Origin: Streptomyces sp. Z26
GTDB taxonomy: Bacteria > Actinomycetota > Actinomycetes > Streptomycetales > Streptomycetaceae
Direction of reading: 5' to 3'
NCBI RefSeq assembly: GCF_003665095.1
Contig: NZ_RCHV01000002.1
Coordinates: 877,501-941,500 of the forward strand
DNA: 64,000 bases
In this document: in pieces, positions 50,779 to 60,679 of the stretch
How positions within the stretch are numbered: the stretch's first letter is position 1
How the letters are laid out: every line of letters starts with the position of its first letter
Made by a program: the position numbers and the translations under genes
The notes under the pieces: generated by a model
What the model was told of the DNA's origin: nothing
Database searches by the model: none
Seen by the model: only the letters and a program-made list of their open reading frames with translations

Positions 50779-51084
50779 GGTGCGGGGCGAAAATCCCAAA
50801 CGGGGGTCGCCCCCGGCTCACTTGCGGCGGCCGACGCCCCCGCCCCGGGCCGCCCCGCGCCGTGTTCCCGCGCCCCGTGCCGCCCCGCGCCGGGGCGCGC
50901 GCCCCGCCGGTGTCCCGGCGGGGCGTCCGCGTGCGGGCGGACGGGGTACGAGACGGCGTGCGCCGGACACCGTAGAGGTGTCTCCGCGCCAGGGTGCCGT
51001 CGCCGGGGCGTGGTAAGGGGCGGGCCCGGCGGGAGGCACCGTACGGGCGCGGGGCGGGCGGCCGAAGTGCCGTACGCCGGGCGG
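50779..51084. other. GC-rich intergenic region
   Basis: About 300 bases of low-complexity GC repeats (CGCCCCG-type words) between the 490-aa gene and the hydrolase gene. No gene is supported. The open frames here have only Arg/Ala/Pro and no motif. Confidence 0.4.
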
Positions 51085-51119
51085 CGGGTGCCGGGTGACG
51101 GGTGACGGGTGGCGGGTGC
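51085..51119. repeat. Five tandem 7-bp units CGGGTGN
   Basis: CGGGTG followed by C, A, A, G or C is repeated head to tail, 4 bases before the 3' end of the hydrolase gene. Simple-sequence expansion. Confidence 0.8.
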
Positions 51120-51122
51120 CGG

Positions 51123-52349
51123 TCACATGACGGAGGTGAGGAAGCGGCGGAGCACCTCCTCGTACGCGGCGGGGTCGACGTTCCACATCGCCGCGTGCCG
51201 GGCGTCCGGCACCCCGTGGAAGGACACCAGGTGGGGGTGGCGGCGGGCGAGTTCGCGGGAGTGCTCCCAGGGGGCGACGGTGTCGTCCGGGCCGTGCACG
51301 ACGAGGGTGGGCACGGTGGGGCGGGCGGGGCCGTGGGGCGCGTCCGGGCCGCCGCCGGTGGGGAGTTCGCCGTCCGCGCGGAGGGCGACGCGGCCCTCGG
51401 CGGCCCGTACGGCCAGCGGGAGCAGCGCGCGCGGCGTGCCGCGGGCGGCGGCCAGGGCGCGCAGGGTGGCGCGGCGGTCCAGCACGGGCGAGTCCAGGAC
51501 GAGGCCGCTGACGTGCTGGCGGAGCGGCGATTCGGCGGCGGCGCGCAACGCCATGTACGCGCCGGTGGACCAGCCGTACAGCACGACGCGGTCGGCGCCG
51601 TAGCGCACGGCGTAGCGGAGGGCGGCGTCCACGTCGCGCCACTCGGTGTCGCCGAGGTGGCCGACGCCGTTGGCGGGGCGGGGCGCGCCGCTGTCGCCCC
51701 GGTACGCGAGGGCGAGGACGGGGAGCTGCTGCCCGTGCAGGAACGGCAGGACGTTCAGGGCCTGTTCGACGGTGGTGCCGAGTCCGTGCACGGCGATCAC
51801 CCAGGTGTCGCGGCGGCCGGGGACGAACCAGCCGGGCAGGGTGCCGGTCTCGCCGGGGACGTCGACGTCGACGTGGTCGATGCCCAGCGCCTCGCGGGGG
51901 TCACCGACGTGCACGAGCGGCGTGAGCCGGACCTTCGCGCCCGGCCGCAGGTCGCCGTAGGTGACGCGCTCCAGCCGCCGTACGGTCGTGTCCACCGCGG
52001 CGTCGTCGGGCGGGTCGGCCGGTTCGGGGCCGACGACGGCGTGGCAGCCGCGCCCGTACAGCCCGTACGTGCCGGGGAGCCGGGCGGTGAGGGAACGGGT
52101 GAGGGCGATGTCGCCGGAGTGGTGGGCGTCGTCCGGCGCGGGGTCGCCGTCCGCTCCGGGTGACCAGAGGGTGAACGAGTGCACGGTGAGCGGCGGGTCC
52201 GCGAACCCGGCGGGCACGGGGGGCCGCCCGCGGCGGGCGCGGGTGGGCCGCAGGGCGGCGTCGGCGGCGTACCGCCCGGCGGCGGCCGCCGCGGCCGCCG
52301 CGCCCAGCGCGGTGGTGGCGGTCAGGGCCGCGGTCGTCTTGAGGCGCAT
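51123..52349 (-). CDS. Alpha/beta hydrolase with N-terminal membrane anchor
   Basis: A 408-aa protein. A hydrophobic N-terminal segment (TAALTATTALGAAAAAAAAG) is a signal anchor or signal peptide. The hydrolase domain (about 175-405) has VIAVHGLGTT (oxyanion), nucleophile Ser in LYGWSTGAYM (GxSxG), the acid in VVHGPDDTVAPW, and catalytic His in VPDARHAAMW. It resembles the BAAT/acyl-CoA thioester or cinnamoyl-esterase-like membrane-associated hydrolases of Streptomyces. Substrate unknown. ATG 52349 is used (GGCAGG upstream). Confidence 0.88.
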   Translation of the reverse strand: MRLKTTAALTATTALGAAAAAAAAGRYAADAALRPTRARRGRPPVPAGFADPPLTVHSFTLWSPGADGDPAPDDAHHSGDIALTRSLTARLPGTYGLYGRGCHAVVGPEPADPPDDAAVDTTVRRLERVTYGDLRPGAKVRLTPLVHVGDPREALGIDHVDVDVPGETGTLPGWFVPGRRDTWVIAVHGLGTTVEQALNVLPFLHGQQLPVLALAYRGDSGAPRPANGVGHLGDTEWRDVDAALRYAVRYGADRVVLYGWSTGAYMALRAAAESPLRQHVSGLVLDSPVLDRRATLRALAAARGTPRALLPLAVRAAEGRVALRADGELPTGGGPDAPHGPARPTVPTLVVHGPDDTVAPWEHSRELARRHPHLVSFHGVPDARHAAMWNVDPAAYEEVLRRFLTSVM

Positions 52350-52517
52350 CCTGCCAAGTGTCGGGCCCAGGCGGCCCGGCGGCCAGTGGCGGACGGTGGG
52401 CGGGTGACCGGCGCGGGGGGGCGTACGGGCGGCGCGCTCCCGTACGCGTCGGTCCGTGGTCGTCACGTCGGCGGCGCCGGGTACGTGGGGCGTCGGCCGG
52501 GGGCGGTCCGTGAGGCG

Positions 52518-53195
52518 TCAGCCGGTGGGGCGGCGGTCCGCCCGCTGCCCGTAGCCGCGCAGGGCGGCGGCCACCCGGTCCAGTTCCTCCGGCGGCAGCA
52601 GGTGCGGCGTACGTCCCGGGACGGACGAGGCCGTGAGCCAGACGCGGCACATCCACTCCAACTGCGCGGTGCGGTCGTACGCCTGGTCCAGGCCGGTGCC
52701 GTACGTGACGGTGCCGTGGTTCCGGAGGAGGCAGCCGCTGCGGTCGCGGAGCGCGTGGAGCATGTGGGCGGCCAGCTCGTCGGTGCCGTACGTGGCGTAC
52801 GGCGCGACGCGCACCGGGCCGCCGAGCGCGGCCGTCATGTAGTGGACGGCGGGGAGTTCGTCGACGAGCGTGGAGACGGCGGTGGCGTGGACGGCGTGCG
52901 TGTGCACGACGGCGGTGGCGTCCGTGGCGCGGTAGACGGCGAGGTGCATGGGGAGTTCGCTGGTCGGGCGGAGCCGTCCGGCCACGGGGCGGCCGTCGAG
53001 GTCGACGGCGCACAGGTCGTCGGGGCCGAGCCGGTCGTACGGGACGCCGGTGGGGGTGACGAGGACGGTGTCGTGGACGCGCACCGAGACGTTGCCGGAG
53101 GTGCCCACCACGAGGCCCTCGGTCACGGTCCTCCGGGCGGTGTCCACCAACTCCCGCCAGGCACAAGCCTGTTCGTCGTTCCGCGTGGTCTCCAT
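52518..53195 (-). CDS. Class II aldolase/adducin family protein (fuculose-phosphate aldolase-like)
   Basis: A 225-aa aldolase. SGNVSVRVHDTVLVTPTG binds the phosphate, and Glu in PTSELPMHLAVYR is the catalytic acid. Zinc His residues lie in VVHTHAVHATAVSTL and LLRNHGTVTYG. The members cleave L-fuculose-1-phosphate, L-ribulose phosphates or methylthioribulose phosphates. No sugar or salvage genes are adjacent, so the substrate is open. ATG 53195 has GGAGG 8 bases upstream. It is divergent from pit. Confidence 0.9.
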   Translation of the reverse strand: METTRNDEQACAWRELVDTARRTVTEGLVVGTSGNVSVRVHDTVLVTPTGVPYDRLGPDDLCAVDLDGRPVAGRLRPTSELPMHLAVYRATDATAVVHTHAVHATAVSTLVDELPAVHYMTAALGGPVRVAPYATYGTDELAAHMLHALRDRSGCLLRNHGTVTYGTGLDQAYDRTAQLEWMCRVWLTASSVPGRTPHLLPPEELDRVAAALRGYGQRADRRPTG

Positions 53196-53308
53196 CGCGC
53201 ACCTCCAGCCCCGAACCCTAGCGCGAACCACACGTGCACCGGCTGTGACGCATCGTGATGTTCTCCTCACAAGACGCCTCGGGGAGTGACACTCCGAAGC
53301 CCGCCCGA

Positions 53309-53349
53309 ATTCACCTCCCGTTCACTCGCGATCTTTAGGTTCACGACGT
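53309..53349 (+). promoter_or_regulatory. PHO box in front of the pit gene
   Basis: Direct repeats ATTCACCTCCC (53309-53319) and GTTCACTCGCG (53320-53330) match the Streptomyces PhoP 11-nt repeat (GTTCACC-like). A third unit, GTTCACGACGT, is at 53339-53349 after 8 bases. This predicts PhoR-PhoP control of the phosphate transporter. Confidence 0.85.
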
Positions 53350-53379
53350 CATCTCCCCTCGACTGATTGCGCCGGGTGA

Positions 53380-54810
53380 ATGGAACACATCACGCTTCTC
53401 ATCGGGATCGTGATCGTCACGGCCTTGGTGTTCGACTTTACGAACGGCTTCCACGACACGGCCAACGCCATGGCCACCACCATCTCCACCGGCGCCCTCA
53501 GACCGAAGACCGCGGTGGCGATGTCCGCGGTCCTCAACCTGATCGGCGCGTTCGTGTCGGTCGAGGTCGCGAAGACCATCTCCTCCGGACTGATCGACGA
53601 GGACTCCGGGATCAAACCCGAGGTCATCTTCGCCGCGCTGGTCGGCGCCATCGTCTGGAACATGCTGACGTGGCTCGCGGGGCTCCCCTCCAGCTCGTCG
53701 CACGCCCTGATGGGCGGCCTGCTCGGCGCGACCGCCGCCTCCGTCGGCTTCGGCGCCGTCAACGGTGACGTCGTCGTCATGAAGGTGCTCATACCCGCGC
53801 TCGCCGCGCCGCTCGTGGCCGGTGTGGCCGCGATGTTCGCGACGCGGCTGTCGTACGCCATGACGCGCAACGCCGACGAGGCGCGGACCGCGAAGGGCTA
53901 CCGCGCCGGGCAGATCACCTCCGCCGCGCTCGTCTCCCTCGCCCACGGCACGAACGACGCGCAGAAGACGATGGGCGTCATCACCCTCGCGCTGATCTCC
54001 GGCGGGGCCCTCGGCGCCGACGCGGACCCGCCGATGTGGGTGGTCGTGGCGGCCGGTACGGCGATCGCGCTCGGCACGTACCTCGGCGGCTGGCGCATCA
54101 TCCGCACCATGGGCAAGGGCATCACCGACATCCAGCCGCCGCAGGGCTTCGCGGCGCAGACGAGCGCCGCCGCGACGATCCTCGCGTCGTCGCACATCGG
54201 CTTCTCGCTCTCCACCACGCACGTCTGCTCCGGCGCCGTCATGGGCTCCGGTCTCGGCCGCAAGGGCGGCGTCGTGCGCTGGTCCACGGCGGGCCGGATG
54301 GCGGTCGGCTGGGGGCTGACGATCCCGGCGGCGGCGCTGGTCGCGGCGCTCGCCGCGGTGGTGGCCGAGCAGGGCGACTGGGGCGTGACGGTCGTCGCCG
54401 TCCTCGCCCTCGCCGTCTGCGGCGGCATCTGGCTGGCCTCCCGGCGGGAGCCGGTCGACCACACCAACGTCAACGACGTGCCCGGCGCCACCCCGGTCCC
54501 CGGCGCGCCGACCGCCGACGCGCCGCAGGGCGTCGTCACCGCGGCGCTCCGGTCGGTCGCGCCGCCGCCCCCGGCGGGCGCCCGCCGCTCCGGCGAGGAC
54601 GCGGCCACGACGGCCGCCCCGGCCGGTGACGCGTCGGACGACGACGCGGGCACGGCCCCGGCGGGGACGGCGCCGGACGGTGCCGCCGAGGGCACCATCC
54701 CCCGGCAGGCGACCGGGGGTTCGGGTCCCGCGGGTCTCTCCGGTACGGGCGCCCCGGGCGCCGGTGCGCGGGGTGCCGACGCGCGGCCCGCGGCCTCCAG
54801 CCTCTCCTGA
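53380..54810 (+). CDS. Low-affinity inorganic phosphate transporter (PiT family)
   Basis: A 476-aa transporter. The duplicated PiT signatures are present: FDFTNGFHDTANAMATTISTGAL in the first half and SLAHGTNDAQKTMGVITLAL in the second, with SSSSHALMGGLLGA and STTHVCSGAVMGSG as the paired re-entrant motifs. There are about ten helices up to residue 365. The last about 110 residues are a Pro/Ala/Thr-rich low-complexity tail. The system takes up metal-phosphate with protons. A PHO box upstream suggests phosphate-controlled expression; S. coelicolor pitH2 has the same placement next to the cob genes (recollection). ATG 53380 is preceded by a weak ribosome binding site. Confidence 0.95.
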   Translation: MEHITLLIGIVIVTALVFDFTNGFHDTANAMATTISTGALRPKTAVAMSAVLNLIGAFVSVEVAKTISSGLIDEDSGIKPEVIFAALVGAIVWNMLTWLAGLPSSSSHALMGGLLGATAASVGFGAVNGDVVVMKVLIPALAAPLVAGVAAMFATRLSYAMTRNADEARTAKGYRAGQITSAALVSLAHGTNDAQKTMGVITLALISGGALGADADPPMWVVVAAGTAIALGTYLGGWRIIRTMGKGITDIQPPQGFAAQTSAAATILASSHIGFSLSTTHVCSGAVMGSGLGRKGGVVRWSTAGRMAVGWGLTIPAAALVAALAAVVAEQGDWGVTVVAVLALAVCGGIWLASRREPVDHTNVNDVPGATPVPGAPTADAPQGVVTAALRSVAPPPPAGARRSGEDAATTAAPAGDASDDDAGTAPAGTAPDGAAEGTIPRQATGGSGPAGLSGTGAPGAGARGADARPAASSLS

Positions 54811-54843
54811 CCGTCTCCGACCTCTCCCTGTTAGGACGCACGC

Positions 54844-55056
54844 ATGGACATCGACTGGGCCGCACTCGGCGAGGTCTTCGGCATAAGCCTGGTGGCGACC
54901 GTCGGGCTGGTGGGCGTGTTCACGCTCGGCATCCTCGGTTCCTCCTCGCCCGCCGGGGGCGGGGGCGCCACCACGCTGGCGCGCACCGGCGCGTACGCCT
55001 GCTTCGCGCTGTGCGCCGCCGCCGTGGCGTTCGGCATCTACCTCATCGCCGCCTGA
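54844..55056 (+). CDS. Small two-helix membrane protein downstream of pit
   Basis: A 70-aa protein with two helices (VFGISLVATVGLVGVFTLGIL and TGAYACFALCAAAVAFGIYLI) and a short Gly-rich loop between them. It starts 33 bases after pit, with TTAGGA upstream of the ATG, and is likely part of the pit transcript. Function unknown; it is conserved next to pit in Streptomyces by recollection and may assist transport. Confidence 0.75.
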   Translation: MDIDWAALGEVFGISLVATVGLVGVFTLGILGSSSPAGGGGATTLARTGAYACFALCAAAVAFGIYLIAA

Positions 55057-55085
55057 CCGGGCCCACCCGCCCGGTGCCGTGATTC

Positions 55086-55120
55086 CCGGCCCGTCGTCCC
55101 CCCGGGGGGCGGCGGGCCGG
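55086..55120 (+). terminator. Terminator of the pit operon
   Basis: CCGGCCCG (55086-55093) pairs with CGGGCCGG (55113-55120), with an additional C6/G6 inner stem. It starts 29 bases past the small membrane gene. Confidence 0.65.
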
Positions 55121-55324
55121 TGTCGTAGGCGCGGCGCCGCCGGGTGGGCGGACCGCGAACTCCCCCGGGCGCGCCGCGAGTTGACCCCGGCGGTACGGCC
55201 CGTGCGGCGCACCGGCCCCCCGGCGGCGGCGCGGACCACGGCGGGGCGGTCGCGGTGGGCGTCCCCGTGTGCCTGCTCACACTCTCCCGCCGCAGGTCAG
55301 GGCCCAGTTGACGGTCACCGGCGC

Positions 55325-55510
55325 GCGTGGTGGACTGCCCGCGTTGCCGAACGGCGGCAGGAGAGGAAGCCGGTGCGAGTCCGGCGCGGTCCCGCCACTG
55401 TCACCGGGGAGCGTCCCCCAACCCAGTTGTCACGGCCCGGAGTTCGGGCTGGAAGGCCGGAGCGGACGCCGATCCGGGAGCCAGGAGACTCTCACCGCCG
55501 GACACGTCGA
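55325..55510 (+). promoter_or_regulatory. Cobalamin riboswitch
   Basis: The core sequences are all present: GAGGAAGCCGGTGCGAGTCC (55361-55382), followed by GCGGTCCCGCCACTGT (55386-55401), and the B12 box AGCCAGGAGAC (55479-55489). It precedes the cob operon and would bind adenosylcobalamin and turn down expression. The expression platform is downstream, before the leader ORF. Boundaries are approximate. Confidence 0.95.
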
Positions 55511-55543
55511 GCCAGGGCGCGGACCCTGAGTGAGGACACACCC

Positions 55544-55636
55544 ATGCCCGGCTTTCCCTGCGCCCAGCCACCCGGCTCCCCCACGGCCACCGCGTACGCG
55601 CACGCGGTGCGCGCCGCCGCCCCGTACGCGCGCTGA
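55544..55636 (+). CDS. 30-aa leader ORF between riboswitch and cobD
   Basis: ATG 55544 has GAGGA 7 bases upstream. The peptide [20 protein letters not shown] is followed by [10 protein letters not shown] and a stop at 55636, 3 bases before the cobD GTG. cobD itself has no ribosome binding site, so its translation probably depends on ribosomes finishing this leader. The sequence has no known homologue that I can name; it may only serve coupling, or may be chance. It is listed because its ribosome binding site is the only one after the B12 box. Confidence 0.5.
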   Translation: MPGFPCAQPPGSPTATAYAHAVRAAAPYAR

Positions 55637-55639
55637 GCG

Positions 55640-56680
55640 GTGCGGACCGCACGCGCCCACACGTACGGCGCGGCCCTCGGCTTCCTCGCCGACCTGCTGC
55701 TGGCCGACCCCCGGCGCGGCCACCCCGTGGCCGCCTTCGGGCGGGCCGCCGGGCGGCTGGAACGCGCCCTGTGGCGCGACCACCGCGGCGCCGGGGCGCT
55801 GCACACGGCGCTCTGCGTCGGCGGCGCAGCCGGGACGGCCGCGGCGGCGACGGCGCTGACCCGACCGTCACCGGGGCGGGACCCGGGGCGGGACGCCGGT
55901 GGCGTGGCCGCGCGGGAGGTGCCGTACGCCGCGCTGACCGCCGCCGTCACCTGGACCGTGCTCGGCGGTACGTCCCTGGCCCGCGAGGCGGCGGCCGTCG
56001 GCGCCGCGCTCGACGCGGGCGACCTGGCGGGGGCCAGGCGGCGGCTGCCGCACCTGTGCGGCCGCGACCCGTACGCGCTGGACGCCGACGGGATCGCGCG
56101 CGCGGTGGTGGAGTCCGTCGCCGAGAACACCTCGGACGCCGTCGTCGGCGCCCTCGTGTGGGGCGCGGTCGCGGGCGTGCCGGGGATGGCGGCGTTCCGC
56201 GCCGCGAACACGCTGGACGCGATGGTCGGCCACCGGTCGCCCGCGTACCTCCGCTTCGGCTGGGCCGCCGCCCGCCTCGACGACGTGCTCGGCTGGCCCG
56301 GCGCCCGGCTGACCGCCGCGCTGGCCGCCCTCGCGGGCCCGGACCCGCGCGGCGCGGCGCGCGCGTGGCGCGCGGACGCCGGGGCGCACCCGAGCCCCAA
56401 CGCGGGGCCCGTGGAGGCGGCGTTCGCGGGCGCGCTGGGCCTGCGGCTGGGCGGCACGCTGTCGTACGGGGGGCGCGTCGAGCACCGTCCGGTGCTCAAC
56501 CCGGGCGGGCGGGCGCCCGTTCCGGCGGACGTGGCCCGTGCCGTACGGCTGTCCCGGCGGGTGAACGCGCTCGCGCTGGCCGTGACGCTCACCGCGCGCG
56601 CGGCGGCGTTCTCCGCGTCCGCGGCACGTACCGAGACGGCGGGCGGCCGGGAGCGGCCCCCGGGGAAGGGGGCACGGTGA
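55640..56680 (+). CDS. cobD: Adenosylcobinamide-phosphate synthase CobD/CbiB
   Basis: A 346-aa membrane enzyme that attaches the aminopropanol arm to adenosylcobyric acid. N-terminal [21 protein letters not shown] is the CobD signature, with the central [22 protein letters not shown] and [28 protein letters not shown]. Four or so helices. GTG 55640 has no ribosome binding site and follows the leader ORF by 3 bases. The stop overlaps the cobQ start by 4 bases (GTGA). It is the first enzyme gene of the riboswitch-controlled operon. Confidence 0.94.
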   Translation: MRTARAHTYGAALGFLADLLLADPRRGHPVAAFGRAAGRLERALWRDHRGAGALHTALCVGGAAGTAAAATALTRPSPGRDPGRDAGGVAAREVPYAALTAAVTWTVLGGTSLAREAAAVGAALDAGDLAGARRRLPHLCGRDPYALDADGIARAVVESVAENTSDAVVGALVWGAVAGVPGMAAFRAANTLDAMVGHRSPAYLRFGWAAARLDDVLGWPGARLTAALAALAGPDPRGAARAWRADAGAHPSPNAGPVEAAFAGALGLRLGGTLSYGGRVEHRPVLNPGGRAPVPADVARAVRLSRRVNALALAVTLTARAAAFSASAARTETAGGRERPPGKGAR

Positions 56681-58266
56681 GCGGCGCGCTGCTGGTCGCG
56701 GGCACCACGTCGGACGCCGGGAAGAGCGTGGTCACGGCGGGGATCTGCCGCTGGCTGGCCCGGCGGGGGGTGAAGGTCGCGCCGTTCAAGGCGCAGAACA
56801 TGTCCCTCAACTCGTACGTCACCCGGGACGGCGCCGAGATCGGCCGCGCCCAGGCCATGCAGGCCGCCGCCGCGCGCGTGGAGCCCAGCGCGCTGATGAA
56901 CCCGGTGCTCCTCAAGCCCGGCGGCGACCGTACGAGTCAGGTCGTGCTGCTGGGCAGGGCGGTGGGGGAGATGAGCGCGCGCGGGTACTTCGGCCGTACG
57001 GACGGCGAGGGCCGTACGGACGGCGCGCACGCGGGGGACGAGACGCACGCGGGGGACGGTCGTCGCGCCCTGCTGGAGACCGTCACCGACTGCCTCGCCA
57101 CGCTGCGCGCCACCCACGACGCGGTGATCTGCGAGGGCGCGGGCAGCCCCGCCGAGATCAACCTGCGCCGTACCGACATCGTCAACATGGGTCTCGCGCG
57201 CGCGGCGCGCGTCCCGGTCGTCGTGGTGGGCGACATCGACCGGGGCGGTGTCTTCGCCTCGTTCTTCGGCACCACGGCGCTGCTCGCCGCCGAGGACCAG
57301 GAGCTGGTCGCGGGCTACCTGGTGAACAAGTTCCGCGGCGACGTCTCCCTCCTCCGCCCCGGCCTGGACACCCTGGAACGGCTCACCGGGCGGCCGACGC
57401 TGGGCGTGCTGCCGTACGCGCACGGGCTCGGCATCGACGAGGAGGACGGGCTGCGCCTGTCGCTGCGCGGCACCGTGCGGGAGAGCGCGTCCGGCGCGCC
57501 GTACGGCGCGGACGTGCTGCGCGTGGCGGTCCTGCCGGTACCGCTGATGTCGAACTTCACGGACGTGGACGCCCTCGCCGCCGAACCGGGCGTCGCCGTC
57601 CGCTTCACCGACCGGCCGGAGGAACTGGCCGACGCCGACCTGGTGGTGCTGCCCGGCACCCGGGGCACGGTGCGCGCCCTCGCGTGGCTGCGCGAGCGCG
57701 GGCTGGCGGCGGCGGTGTGCGCGCGGGCCGCCGAGGGCCGCCCGGTGCTCGGCGTCTGCGGCGGCTACCAGCTGCTGGGCGAACGCATCGAGGACGACGT
57801 CGAGTCACGCGCGGGCGTCGTACCGGGCCTCGGACTGCTGCCCGTACGCGTCCGGTTCGCCGCGGCGAAGACCCTGGCGCGTCCCGTCGGTACGGCCCTG
57901 GGCGAACGGGTCGAGGGCTACGAGATCCACCACGGCGTGGCCGAGGTGCTCGGCGGCGAACCGTTCCTCGCGGACGCGGAGGGCCGTCCGGCGGACGGCT
58001 GCCGGTCCGGCGCGGTGTGGGGCACGCACTGGCACGGCTCGCTGGAGAGCGACGGTTTCCGGCGCGCGTTCCTGCGGCGGGTGGCGGCGGACGCCGGGCG
58101 GGCGTTCGTGCCCGCGCCGGACACGGAGTTCGCCGCCTTGCGCGAGGAGCAGTTGGAGCGCCTCGGCGACCTGATCGAGGAGCACGCCGACACCGACGCG
58201 CTGCTGCGGCTGATCGAACGGGGGGCGCCGCCGGGTCTGCCGTTCGTGCCGCCCGGGGTGCCGTGA
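56677..58266 (+). CDS. cobQ: Cobyric acid synthase CobQ/CbiP
   Basis: A 529-aa glutamine-dependent amidotransferase that amidates four carboxyls of adenosylcobyrinic acid a,c-diamide. The N-terminal dethiobiotin-synthetase-like domain has [14 protein letters not shown] (P-loop) and [16 protein letters not shown]. The C-terminal class I-like glutaminase domain has the nucleophile Cys in [11 protein letters not shown] and later GYEIHHG and THWHGSLE. An insert at about 105-125 ([17 protein letters not shown]) is repetitive. GTG 56677 overlaps the cobD stop. Confidence 0.95.
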   Translation: MSGALLVAGTTSDAGKSVVTAGICRWLARRGVKVAPFKAQNMSLNSYVTRDGAEIGRAQAMQAAAARVEPSALMNPVLLKPGGDRTSQVVLLGRAVGEMSARGYFGRTDGEGRTDGAHAGDETHAGDGRRALLETVTDCLATLRATHDAVICEGAGSPAEINLRRTDIVNMGLARAARVPVVVVGDIDRGGVFASFFGTTALLAAEDQELVAGYLVNKFRGDVSLLRPGLDTLERLTGRPTLGVLPYAHGLGIDEEDGLRLSLRGTVRESASGAPYGADVLRVAVLPVPLMSNFTDVDALAAEPGVAVRFTDRPEELADADLVVLPGTRGTVRALAWLRERGLAAAVCARAAEGRPVLGVCGGYQLLGERIEDDVESRAGVVPGLGLLPVRVRFAAAKTLARPVGTALGERVEGYEIHHGVAEVLGGEPFLADAEGRPADGCRSGAVWGTHWHGSLESDGFRRAFLRRVAADAGRAFVPAPDTEFAALREEQLERLGDLIEEHADTDALLRLIERGAPPGLPFVPPGVP

Positions 58267-58302
58267 GCACGGCCGCGCCCACAGCGCGCAGCCCCCGCCG
58301 CG

Positions 58303-58332
58303 CGCACCCGCACCCGCACCCGCACCCGCACC
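58303..58332 (+). repeat. Hexanucleotide repeat CGCACC x5 between cobQ and the chelatase gene
   Basis: Five perfect head-to-tail copies lie in the 133-base gap between the two cob genes. The rest of the gap has a GAGGAG ribosome binding site for the next gene. Confidence 0.9.
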
Positions 58333-58399
58333 CCCGCCCGTACCCGACCGCCCGTACGGGGCACCTCCCGTACGACGCACCCCGAGGAGCCGCAGCGAC

Positions 58400-60679
58400 G
58401 TGAGCACCCCCTACCCCTTCACCGCCCTCGTGGGAATGCCGGACCTCCGGCTGGGCCTGCTGCTCAACGCGGTGCACCCGGCCATCGGCGGTCTCCTCGT
58501 ACGCGGGGAGAAGGGCACGGCGAAGTCCACCGCCGTACGCGCGCTCGCCGCGCTGCTGCCCCGGTTGGACGCCGTACCCGGCTGCCGGTTCTCCTGCGAC
58601 CCGGCCGCCCCAGACCCGGGCTGCCCGGACGGGCCGCACGCGCCCGCGCCGGAGACGGCGGGCCCGGCGAGCACGGGCGCCGTCGGCACGTCGCGCCCGG
58701 CGCGGATGGTCGAACTCCCCGTCGGCGCCTCCGAGGACCGCCTCGTCGGCGCGCTGGACATCGAGCGCGCGCTGTCCGAGGGCGTGAAGGCGTTCGAGCC
58801 CGGCCTGCTGGCGGAGGCGCACCGCGGCGTGCTCTACGTCGACGAGGTCAACCTCCTCCACGACCACCTGGTGGACCTGCTGCTGGACGCCGCCGCGATG
58901 GGCGCCTCGTACGTGGAGCGCGAGGGCGTGTCCGTACGGCACGCGGCGCGCTTCCTGCTCGTCGGCACGATGAACCCGGAGGAGGGCGAGCTGCGGCCGC
59001 AGCTTCTGGACCGCTTCGGGCTGACCGTGGAGGTGGCGGCGTCGCGGGAGACGGACGAGCGGGTGGAGGTCGTACGGCGGCGGCTGGCGTACGACGCGGA
59101 CCCGGACGGCTTCGCCGCGCGCTGGACCGACGACGAGGAGGCGCTGCGGGCGCGCGTCGCCGCCGCGCGCGCGGTGCTGCCCGACGTACGGCTCGGTGAC
59201 GCGGCGCTGCGGCAGATCGCCGCGACGTGTGCCGCGTTCGAGGTGGACGGGATGCGGGCGGACATCGTGATGGCGCGTACGGCGAGCGCGCTGGCGGCGT
59301 GGGCGGGCCGTACGGAGGTGCTGGCGGAGGACGTACGGCAGGCGGCGCTGCTGGCGCTGCCGCACCGGCGGCGGCGGAACCCGTTCGACGCGCCCGGCCT
59401 GGACGAGGACAAGCTGGACGAGGTCCTGCGCGAGAACGCGGGCGAGGACAGCGGGGGCGGCGACGACGGGCCGGAGGACGACCCGGACCCGGAGGACCCC
59501 GGGCCGCCGCCGTCCGGCCCGGAGGACGGGCCGGACGGCCCGGACGGGCGGCCGGAGGACGGCACGGACGGCGGCCCCGGCGACGGCGGCCCGGACGGCG
59601 GCGCCCCGCCGGGCCCGCCCCCGGAGCGGCGGGACCCGGCGGACGCGCGGGACCGTACCGACGCGCCCGACGACCCCGGCGCGGGCCCGGCGCCCGCCCC
59701 CGGCGGGGCGCCCGAACAGCCGGCGGCACGCGCCGCCGACCCGTTCCGCACCCGGACGCTGACCGTCCCCGGCCTAGGCGAGGGCGCGGCGGGCCGCCGC
59801 TCGCGCGCCCGTACGGCGCACGGCCGCACCACGGGCGCCCGCCGCCCGCACGGCGCGCTCGGCAAGCTGCACCTGGCGGCGACCGTACGGGCGGCGGCGC
59901 CGCACCAGCACGCGCGCGGGCGTACGGGCAGCGGGCTGGTCGTACGCCGCGACGACCTGCGGGAGGCGGTGCGCGAGGGGCGGGAGAGCAACCTCGTGCT
60001 GTTCGCGGTCGACGCCTCCGGGTCGATGGCCGCCCGGCAGCGGATGAGCGCCGTGAAGGGCGCCGTGCTGTCGCTCCTGCTCGACGCCTACCAGCGGCGG
60101 GACAAGGTGGGCCTGGTGACGTTCCGCGGCGCGGACGCCGCCCTCGCGCTGCCGCCCACGTCGTCGGTGGAGGCGGCCGCCGCCCGCCTGGAGTCGCTGC
60201 CCACGGGCGGCCGCACCCCGCTGGCCGCCGGGCTGCTCAGGTCGCGCGAGGTGCTGCGGATCGAGCGGCTGCGCGACCCGTCGCGCCGCCCCCTGCTCGT
60301 CGTGGTGACCGACGGGCGCGCGACGGGCGGCGCGAGTCCGCTGCCGCGCGCGCGGCACGCGGCGGACCTGCTGGCGGCGGACGGCACGGCGGCGGTCGTC
60401 GTGGACTGCGAGTCGGGTCCCGTACGGCTGGGCCTGGCCGCCGAGTTGGCGCTCCGGCTGGGCGGCGGCCCCGCCGTGACCCTCGACGAGTTGCGCGCGG
60501 ACGCGGTGTCGGACCTGGTGCGGGACGTCCGTACGGCGGGCGGCGCCCGTACGGCGGCGGCGCGGGGCGGTACGGCGGCACGACGGGCCGGGGACGCCGT
60601 ACGGGGCGGGGGCTCCGTACGGCCCGGCGGGACGGAGGACGGAACGAGTGCCGTACGCGGCGGGAAGAGGACGGCCTGA
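58400..60679 (+). CDS. Fused ChlI/ChlD-type chelatase subunit (cobaltochelatase)
   Basis: A 759-aa protein joining two subunits. The AAA+ I-type half (residues 1-330) has Walker [11 protein letters not shown] (about 35-44), Walker [21 protein letters not shown] and sensor [18 protein letters not shown]. An acidic Pro/Gly/Asp linker follows (about 345-480). The D-type half ends in a VWA domain with [19 protein letters not shown] and [11 protein letters not shown]. With a CobN-type large subunit it would insert cobalt into hydrogenobyrinic acid a,c-diamide. CobN is not encoded in the 133 bases separating this gene from cobQ, where I would expect it. GTG 58400, GAGGAGC about 10 bases upstream. 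Confidence 0.92.
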   Translation: MSTPYPFTALVGMPDLRLGLLLNAVHPAIGGLLVRGEKGTAKSTAVRALAALLPRLDAVPGCRFSCDPAAPDPGCPDGPHAPAPETAGPASTGAVGTSRPARMVELPVGASEDRLVGALDIERALSEGVKAFEPGLLAEAHRGVLYVDEVNLLHDHLVDLLLDAAAMGASYVEREGVSVRHAARFLLVGTMNPEEGELRPQLLDRFGLTVEVAASRETDERVEVVRRRLAYDADPDGFAARWTDDEEALRARVAAARAVLPDVRLGDAALRQIAATCAAFEVDGMRADIVMARTASALAAWAGRTEVLAEDVRQAALLALPHRRRRNPFDAPGLDEDKLDEVLRENAGEDSGGGDDGPEDDPDPEDPGPPPSGPEDGPDGPDGRPEDGTDGGPGDGGPDGGAPPGPPPERRDPADARDRTDAPDDPGAGPAPAPGGAPEQPAARAADPFRTRTLTVPGLGEGAAGRRSRARTAHGRTTGARRPHGALGKLHLAATVRAAAPHQHARGRTGSGLVVRRDDLREAVREGRESNLVLFAVDASGSMAARQRMSAVKGAVLSLLLDAYQRRDKVGLVTFRGADAALALPPTSSVEAAAARLESLPTGGRTPLAAGLLRSREVLRIERLRDPSRRPLLVVVTDGRATGGASPLPRARHAADLLAADGTAAVVVDCESGPVRLGLAAELALRLGGGPAVTLDELRADAVSDLVRDVRTAGGARTAAARGGTAARRAGDAVRGGGSVRPGGTEDGTSAVRGGKRTA

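Noticed and set aside
47635..51105. Open frame of 1156 codons on the plus strand
   Set aside because: Antisense to the ABC-F gene and the 490-aa gene; composition is Gly/Val/Arg/His-rich without any motif.
50818..51642. Minus-strand frame overlapping the 3' part of the hydrolase gene
   Set aside because: It shadows the hydrolase in another frame and is Arg/Pro/Gly-rich with no motif.
58303..58332. Possible CRISPR-like repeats in the cob operon
   Set aside because: The units are 6 bases with no spacers; they are simple tandem repeats.
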